Below, piece by piece: positions 60,442-64,000 of a DNA stretch of 64,000 nucleotides (its first letter is position 1; every line of letters begins with the position of its first letter). Under the pieces are notes generated by a model, which saw nothing but the letters and a program-made list of their open reading frames with translations, was not told the origin of the DNA and did no database searches. A program made the translations under genes and the position numbers. Source of the stretch: JAKAXG01 sp035702985 (GTDB taxonomy: Bacteria > Actinomycetota > Acidimicrobiia > Acidimicrobiales > Palsa-688); the NCBI GenBank assembly GCA_035702985.1, contig DASSZD010000070.1:1-64000 (forward strand), in the 5' to 3' direction.

Positions 60442-61374
60442 ATGCGCCGCCTTATCACCGCCACCATCGCCATCGCCACAGTCCTGGGGGCTGCGGCCTG
60501 CGGGAGCTCCTCCAAGCCCTCGTCATCCCCGACAACCAGCTCCAGCGGCGGCGGGACCGGCGGGGGCGCCCCGTCCAAGCCGGTCGTGATCGGCTCGGCC
60601 AACTTCCCGGAGAACGAGGTCCTGGCTGACATCTATGCCGACGCCCTCAAGAAGGCCGGCGTGGCGGTCACCACCAAGCTCGACATCGGCAGTCGCGAGG
60701 TGTACTTCAAGGAGATGGAGAACGGCGCCCTCAACGTCTTCCCCGAGTACAACGGTGCCCTCTTGGACTACCTGCAGCCCTCGGCCACCGCCTCCTCCAC
60801 CTCCGGAGTGGACCAGGCCCTGGCGGCCGCCCTGCCGTCCAGCCTGGAGGCGCTCGATCCGTCGCCCGCCCAGGACGCCGATTCGGTGACGGTCACCGCC
60901 GCGTTCGCGTCGGCGCACAACCTCAAGAGCATCGCCGACCTGAAGCCCATCGAGAGCCAGGTCACCATCGGGGCCGCCCCGGAGTTCGCCAACCGGCAGC
61001 AGGGGCTGCTCGGCCTGCAGAAGCTGTACGGGCTCACCCTCAAGTTCAAGGCCCTGGACGAGTCCGGCCCGCTGACCATCGCCGGTCTGCGGGACGGCAC
61101 CATCCAGGCCGGCGACATCTACACCACGGATCCGTCCGTGTCCAAGTACCACTTCGTGGCCCTGGCCGACCCCAAGCACCTGTTCCCGGCCGAGAACGTC
61201 ACCCCCATCGTCAACAAGGGGGTGGCCAGCTCCTCGGTGGTGAAGACCCTGAACGCGGTGTCGGCCGCCCTCACCACCAGCGACCTGGTGCAGATGGTGG
61301 GCGCCGTCCAGAACGACCACGTGGACCCCGCCACGGTGGCGTCGCAGTTCGTCAGCCAGGCGAAGCTGGGCTGA
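60442..61374 (+). CDS. opuCC: Compatible-solute ABC transporter substrate-binding lipoprotein (OpuCC/ProX-like)
   Basis: The 310-residue lipoprotein has a signal ending in the lipobox LGAAAC with C20, then a Ser/Gly-rich linker. The mature protein begins with VVIGSANFPENEVLADIYADAL and contains KEMENGALNVFPEYNGALLDYL, both typical of OpuCC and OsmF type-II fold proteins binding quaternary amines through an aromatic cage. AAGGAG lies 5 nt before the ATG, the only strong ribosome site in the operon, which suits a binding protein made in excess over the membrane parts. It is 55 bp after the second permease. The 3' end overlaps the convergent VOC gene by 23 bp. Confidence 0.93.
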   Translation: MRRLITATIAIATVLGAAACGSSSKPSSSPTTSSSGGGTGGGAPSKPVVIGSANFPENEVLADIYADALKKAGVAVTTKLDIGSREVYFKEMENGALNVFPEYNGALLDYLQPSATASSTSGVDQALAAALPSSLEALDPSPAQDADSVTVTAAFASAHNLKSIADLKPIESQVTIGAAPEFANRQQGLLGLQKLYGLTLKFKALDESGPLTIAGLRDGTIQAGDIYTTDPSVSKYHFVALADPKHLFPAENVTPIVNKGVASSSVVKTLNAVSAALTTSDLVQMVGAVQNDHVDPATVASQFVSQAKLG

Positions 61375-62059
61375 AAACCACCCCCGAGATGGTGACGGGC
61401 CGGTCCAGGACCGAGCCCGTCACCGTCACCCCCACCAGGGAGTCCACCGGCCCGGCCACGAACTCCACGGTGGCGTTGTCCAGCCCCAGCACCGACCCCC
61501 CGGCCCGCAGATCGAGCTCCAGGATGTCGGCCCAGCGGCGGGCGGTGCGAGCCGGGTCGGCGGACTGCACCCGGACAGCGGTGATGGCCCCGGTGCCGGT
61601 GCTGGCCTCCTGCCAGGCCGGGCCGGCCGGCGCCCACGGGCCCCACGGGTCCTCGCCGCCCGGCTGGAAGTCCACCTCCAGGAACGACCCCCCGGTGTCG
61701 GCCGGGTGCAGCTGCATGATCCGGTAGTCACCCTCCCCGGCCTCGAACGCCACCCGCACCCCGAGGGAGTCGACCCGGCTGCGCCGGCGGTGATGCTCGT
61801 CGGTGTGGCAGATCACCATGTAGCCGCCGTCCCCGCCGAGCCGCTCCATCTGCCGGCCGGCCGCCGTAGCCGGCCTGACCGGTGACACGACCTCCACGAA
61901 CTGGGTGCCGAGCGGCATCACGGCGTTGACCAGCCCGAAAGCGGCGACGGCGGGATCCCGGTAGGCGACGCGCAGCCCCAGGGCGTCGTGCAGGGCCGCC
62001 ACCGTCGTCTCGAGATCGGCGGCGACCAGGGCCACCTGACGCAGCCGGGTCCAGGTCAT
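61352..62059 (-). CDS. VOC-like (glyoxalase-fold) protein, two-module
   Basis: The 235-residue protein looks like a glyoxalase-like domain pair. The first half has TRLRQVALVAADLETTVAALHDALGL and FVEVVSPV, and the second half has GAITAVRVQSADPARTARRW and LGLDNATVEFVAG. The usual metal histidine at the first position is absent (VALVAADL instead of HVxLxV), so it may not bind metal. It resembles glyoxalase-like (PF13468) proteins. Its ATG has TACCGT 8 nt upstream and no ribosome site. The 3' end overlaps the OpuC binding-protein gene. The substrate is unknown. Confidence 0.78.
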   Translation of the reverse strand: MTWTRLRQVALVAADLETTVAALHDALGLRVAYRDPAVAAFGLVNAVMPLGTQFVEVVSPVRPATAAGRQMERLGGDGGYMVICHTDEHHRRRSRVDSLGVRVAFEAGEGDYRIMQLHPADTGGSFLEVDFQPGGEDPWGPWAPAGPAWQEASTGTGAITAVRVQSADPARTARRWADILELDLRAGGSVLGLDNATVEFVAGPVDSLVGVTVTGSVLDRPVTISGVVFSPASPG

Positions 62060-62067
62060 CGGCGCCC

Positions 62068-62073
62068 ACGGTA
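62068..62073 (-). promoter_or_regulatory. TANNNT -10 box (TACCGT), probable near-leaderless start
   Basis: On the minus strand TACCGT is followed by an 8-nt spacer and the ATG at 62059. No Shine-Dalgarno site is present. Confidence 0.55.
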
Positions 62074-62084
62074 GCCCCGGCCGG

Positions 62085-63368
62085 TCAGAGCACGTGGCCG
62101 ACCCGCCACCAGAACGACACCGGCGGGACGGCGTCCGAGGACGTGGCGTCGACCTGGTCGGGTGATCCGGACGGCACCTTCACGGTGGCCACCGGCACCC
62201 CCGCCCGCAGGCTGTGGCCCACCCCGGTCACCGAGACCGACACCGGCAGGGCCAGCCCTCCCCACCCGACGGCGGTGATGCCCGTGGTGGTGACCGCCCT
62301 CGTCCGGCGGCCCTGCCGGCTGGTCACCGTCGCCACGGTGGTACCGGCCGGCACCACGGTCACGGAGCGGACCGACGCCTTGACCGACGCCACGATGGTG
62401 TCGGCCGCCTGCCGGGCAGCCGCGTCGAGGACGGGGGTCGACAGGTAGCCGGGATCCTGGCCCAGGACCACCCCCAGGATGGTGAAGGACCGCCCGTCGA
62501 CCGACTGGCGGTTGGCGAAGACCAGGCAACCGCCGGCCTGGGGCCCGGACCCGGTCTTCACCCCCACGTATCCCCCCGTACCGACGGCCCGGTTGAAGTT
62601 GACGAGCTTGCCGGCGACCGGCAGGGTCACCGCGGTCATCTGGACGATCCGGGCGAATGTCGGGTCGCCCATGGCGGCCGCCGCCAGGCGGAGCTGGTCG
62701 CCGGCCGTGGAGCGGGTGGCGGCGGAGATGCCGCTGGCATCGGCGTAGGTGGTGCGGGACATGCCCAGGCGCTGGGCGGCCTGGTTCATCCTGGTGACGA
62801 AGGCCGCCTGGGACCCGGCGTCGTAGTCGGCGAGGATGGGGGCCACGTTGTTACCCGAGGCCACCAGGAGGCCCTCCAGGAGCTGCACCTCGTTGAGCAC
62901 CTCGCCGGCCGCCACCGGAACGACCAGCTGCCCGGCACGGGAGCGCTGCTGCAGGTCCGCCACCTCGGCGGCGCTCACGGTGACGTCGAAGCCGTTCGTC
63001 CCCGCCTTCACCGGGTGATCCTGCAGGGTGACGTAGGCGGTCATGATCTTGGCCACGCTGGCGATCGGCACCGGCGTCTGGGGACCGGAGGACCCGAGCG
63101 TCCCCAGTCCCTCCACCTCGGCGGCCGCCTCCCCGCTCTTGGGCCACACCGGGGCCGGCGGGGGTCCGGGAAAACGGACCGACGCCGGGAGGGCCCGCGC
63201 CACGACCAGCCGGGGCACCGGGGAGGTCACCGCCCGGACCGCCACCACGGCGGCCAGCAGCACGATCACCCCGGCGACGAAGGCGATCAACCGCACCGGT
63301 ACCCGGCGCTGGTGGCGGGTCGCGAAGCTGAGATTCCGGTTCCTGCGCTTGCGGTGCCGTCCAGCCAT
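62085..63368 (-). CDS. D-alanyl-D-alanine carboxypeptidase (S11, PBP5/DacB-type)
   Basis: The 427-residue protein trims the terminal D-alanine of peptidoglycan side chains. The first 24 residues are highly basic (RHRKRRNRN), followed by a membrane anchor at about 27-46. The catalytic motifs are S104-V-A-K107 in PIASVAKIMTAY, S171-G-N173 in VASGNNVAPIL, and K271-T-G273 in GVKTGSG. A C-terminal beta-rich tail of about 110 residues replaces the PBP5 tail. ATG at 63368 was chosen; TTG at 63389 would add seven residues. It is divergent from the methyltransferase with a 68-bp spacer. Confidence 0.94.
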   Translation of the reverse strand: MAGRHRKRRNRNLSFATRHQRRVPVRLIAFVAGVIVLLAAVVAVRAVTSPVPRLVVARALPASVRFPGPPPAPVWPKSGEAAAEVEGLGTLGSSGPQTPVPIASVAKIMTAYVTLQDHPVKAGTNGFDVTVSAAEVADLQQRSRAGQLVVPVAAGEVLNEVQLLEGLLVASGNNVAPILADYDAGSQAAFVTRMNQAAQRLGMSRTTYADASGISAATRSTAGDQLRLAAAAMGDPTFARIVQMTAVTLPVAGKLVNFNRAVGTGGYVGVKTGSGPQAGGCLVFANRQSVDGRSFTILGVVLGQDPGYLSTPVLDAAARQAADTIVASVKASVRSVTVVPAGTTVATVTSRQGRRTRAVTTTGITAVGWGGLALPVSVSVTGVGHSLRAGVPVATVKVPSGSPDQVDATSSDAVPPVSFWWRVGHVL

Positions 63369-63420
63369 AGGCCGACCAGCGTGGCACAATCCGGGCCGGC
63401 CGCCGGGTACCCCTGACGCT

Positions 63421-63426
63421 TATCCT
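63421..63426 (+). promoter_or_regulatory. TANNNT -10 box (TATCCT)
   Basis: TATCCT ends 10 nt before the ATG at 63437. The spacer also holds GAGGAG, so the transcript may be leaderless or carry a very short leader. Confidence 0.5.
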
Positions 63427-63436
63427 CGAGGAGCCG

Positions 63437-64000
63437 ATGCGAGCACCGGAGCTCATGCGAGCGGTAGAGGAAAGGCTGGGCGCGGCCGGCTGCGTGGCGG
63501 CCACCGAGGAGGCCGAGGAGCTGGTGGGGCGGGCCCCCGACCGGGCCACCGTGGAGGCATGGACCGCCCGACGGGCCGAAGGCGAGCCCCTGGCCTGGAT
63601 CGTCGGCGCGCTGGAGTTCTGCGGGCGCGACATCGCCGCCACCGCCGGCGTCTACGTGCCCCGGCCCCAGACCGAGCAGCTCGCCATCAGGGCCGCCGGG
63701 CGGCTGCCACCGGGCGGCCGGGCCGCTGATCTGTGCAGCGGCACCGGAGCGGTCGCCGCCCATCTCCGGGCCGCGGTGGCCGGGGCCCGGGTGGTGGCCA
63801 CCGACATCGACCCCCGGGCTGCCGCCTGCGCCCGCCGCAACGGGGTGGCGGCCCTGGTCACCGATGTGGGGGCGGGCCTGCGGGCCGGGGTCTTCGACGT
63901 GGTGACGGCGGTCGCCCCGTACGTCCCGACCGCCGGCCTGGGCTTCCTCCCCTCGGACGTGCAGCGCTACGAGCCCCGGCTGGCCCTCGACGGCGGCCCC
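63437..64000 (+). CDS. PrmC/HemK-related methyltransferase, partial at window edge
   Basis: The first 188 codons run off the window without a stop. Residues 1-50 are a helical HemK N-terminal-like domain, EPLAWIVGALEFCGR and VYVPRPQTE follow, and SAM motif I is ADLCSGTGAVAAHL at 97-110 with ATDIDP as motif II. EPRLALDGGP closes the visible part. This order is that of release-factor glutamine methyltransferases and of the shorter PrmC-related family in actinobacteria (VPYVP/APYVPT branch). The catalytic N-P-P-Y motif reads A-V-A-P-Y at 158-162, so the asparagine that holds the target glutamine is V159. Function as a true glutamine methyltransferase is doubtful. Confidence 0.82.
   Translation, partial: MRAPELMRAVEERLGAAGCVAATEEAEELVGRAPDRATVEAWTARRAEGEPLAWIVGALEFCGRDIAATAGVYVPRPQTEQLAIRAAGRLPPGGRAADLCSGTGAVAAHLRAAVAGARVVATDIDPRAAACARRNGVAALVTDVGAGLRAGVFDVVTAVAPYVPTAGLGFLPSDVQRYEPRLALDGGP

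Overview
The window is very GC-rich, coding-dense chromosomal DNA from an actinomycete-type bacterium (Actinomycetota). The evidence is a single-chain CofG-CofH protein (FbiC) for coenzyme F420, a mycothiol S-conjugate amidase, a mycobacterial-order recC-recB-recD operon, a GH15 trehalase-like enzyme beside TreY/TreZ, many GTG starts, and start codons that often lack a Shine-Dalgarno site but have a TANNNT box just upstream. The codon bias and the fatty-acid/acyl-CoA gene content would suit an uncultured Acidimicrobiia-like lineage; that placement is inference. I saw no rRNA, tRNA, CRISPR array, transposase or phage gene, and no gap above about 300 bases without a gene.

Layout. 0.2-9.5 kb: an APH-like kinase, a PQQ-propeller lipoprotein, an acyl-CoA synthetase, an OmpR-type two-component pair, a second APH-like kinase coupled to a small DUF6285-like partner (resembling the LvaAB 4-hydroxyacyl-CoA kinase pair), and a class C beta-lactamase-fold hydrolase. 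9.5-15.4 kb: membrane proteins, namely a VC0807-like protein, a GT39-type glycosyltransferase preceded by a mini-ORF, a second large membrane protein, an orphan zinc-type anti-sigma-like protein and an MFS exporter. 15.3-21.3 kb: surE, an unknown gene, the GH15 enzyme and divergent fbiC. 21.3-37.2 kb: catabolic and detoxification genes, including a quinone oxidoreductase, TesB, an AhpD-like protein, an M20 amidohydrolase, a beta-carbonic anhydrase, a hotdog protein, a GH38 mannosidase, Mca, an amidohydrolase, two VOC/ACAD genes, a phosphotriesterase-like lactonase/ACAD pair and a disulfide reductase. 37.4-46.6 kb: the maltooligosyl-trehalose genes treY-treZ with glgX, a DJ-1/PfpI protein and a DyP peroxidase. 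46.6-55.7 kb: recCBD. 55.8-64 kb: a YihY protein, a formate/nitrite transporter, an OpuC-type compatible-solute ABC operon, a VOC protein, a DD-carboxypeptidase and a partial PrmC-like methyltransferase.

How the genes work together. The glycogen-to-trehalose genes, a GH15 trehalase candidate and the OpuC importer form an osmoprotection theme. Mca, DyP, DJ-1, F420 biosynthesis and RecBCD point to redox and DNA-damage defence. The acyl-CoA synthetase, three-member ACAD/kinase set, thioesterase, hotdog protein and hydrolases point to growth on fatty or hydroxylated acids and lactones.

The most interesting signal is in initiation. About fifteen start codons carry TANNNT 6-11 nt upstream with no conserved -35, the signature of leaderless or near-leaderless transcription. 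In two cases the box precedes a tiny ORF whose stop codon overlaps the start of the main gene (a GT39 glycosyltransferase and the OpuC ATPase), so both look like leaderless regulatory uORFs. Also notable are a duplicated hairpin at a convergent gene end, four convergent gene pairs whose coding ends overlap, and a PrmC paralogue lacking the motif asparagine.
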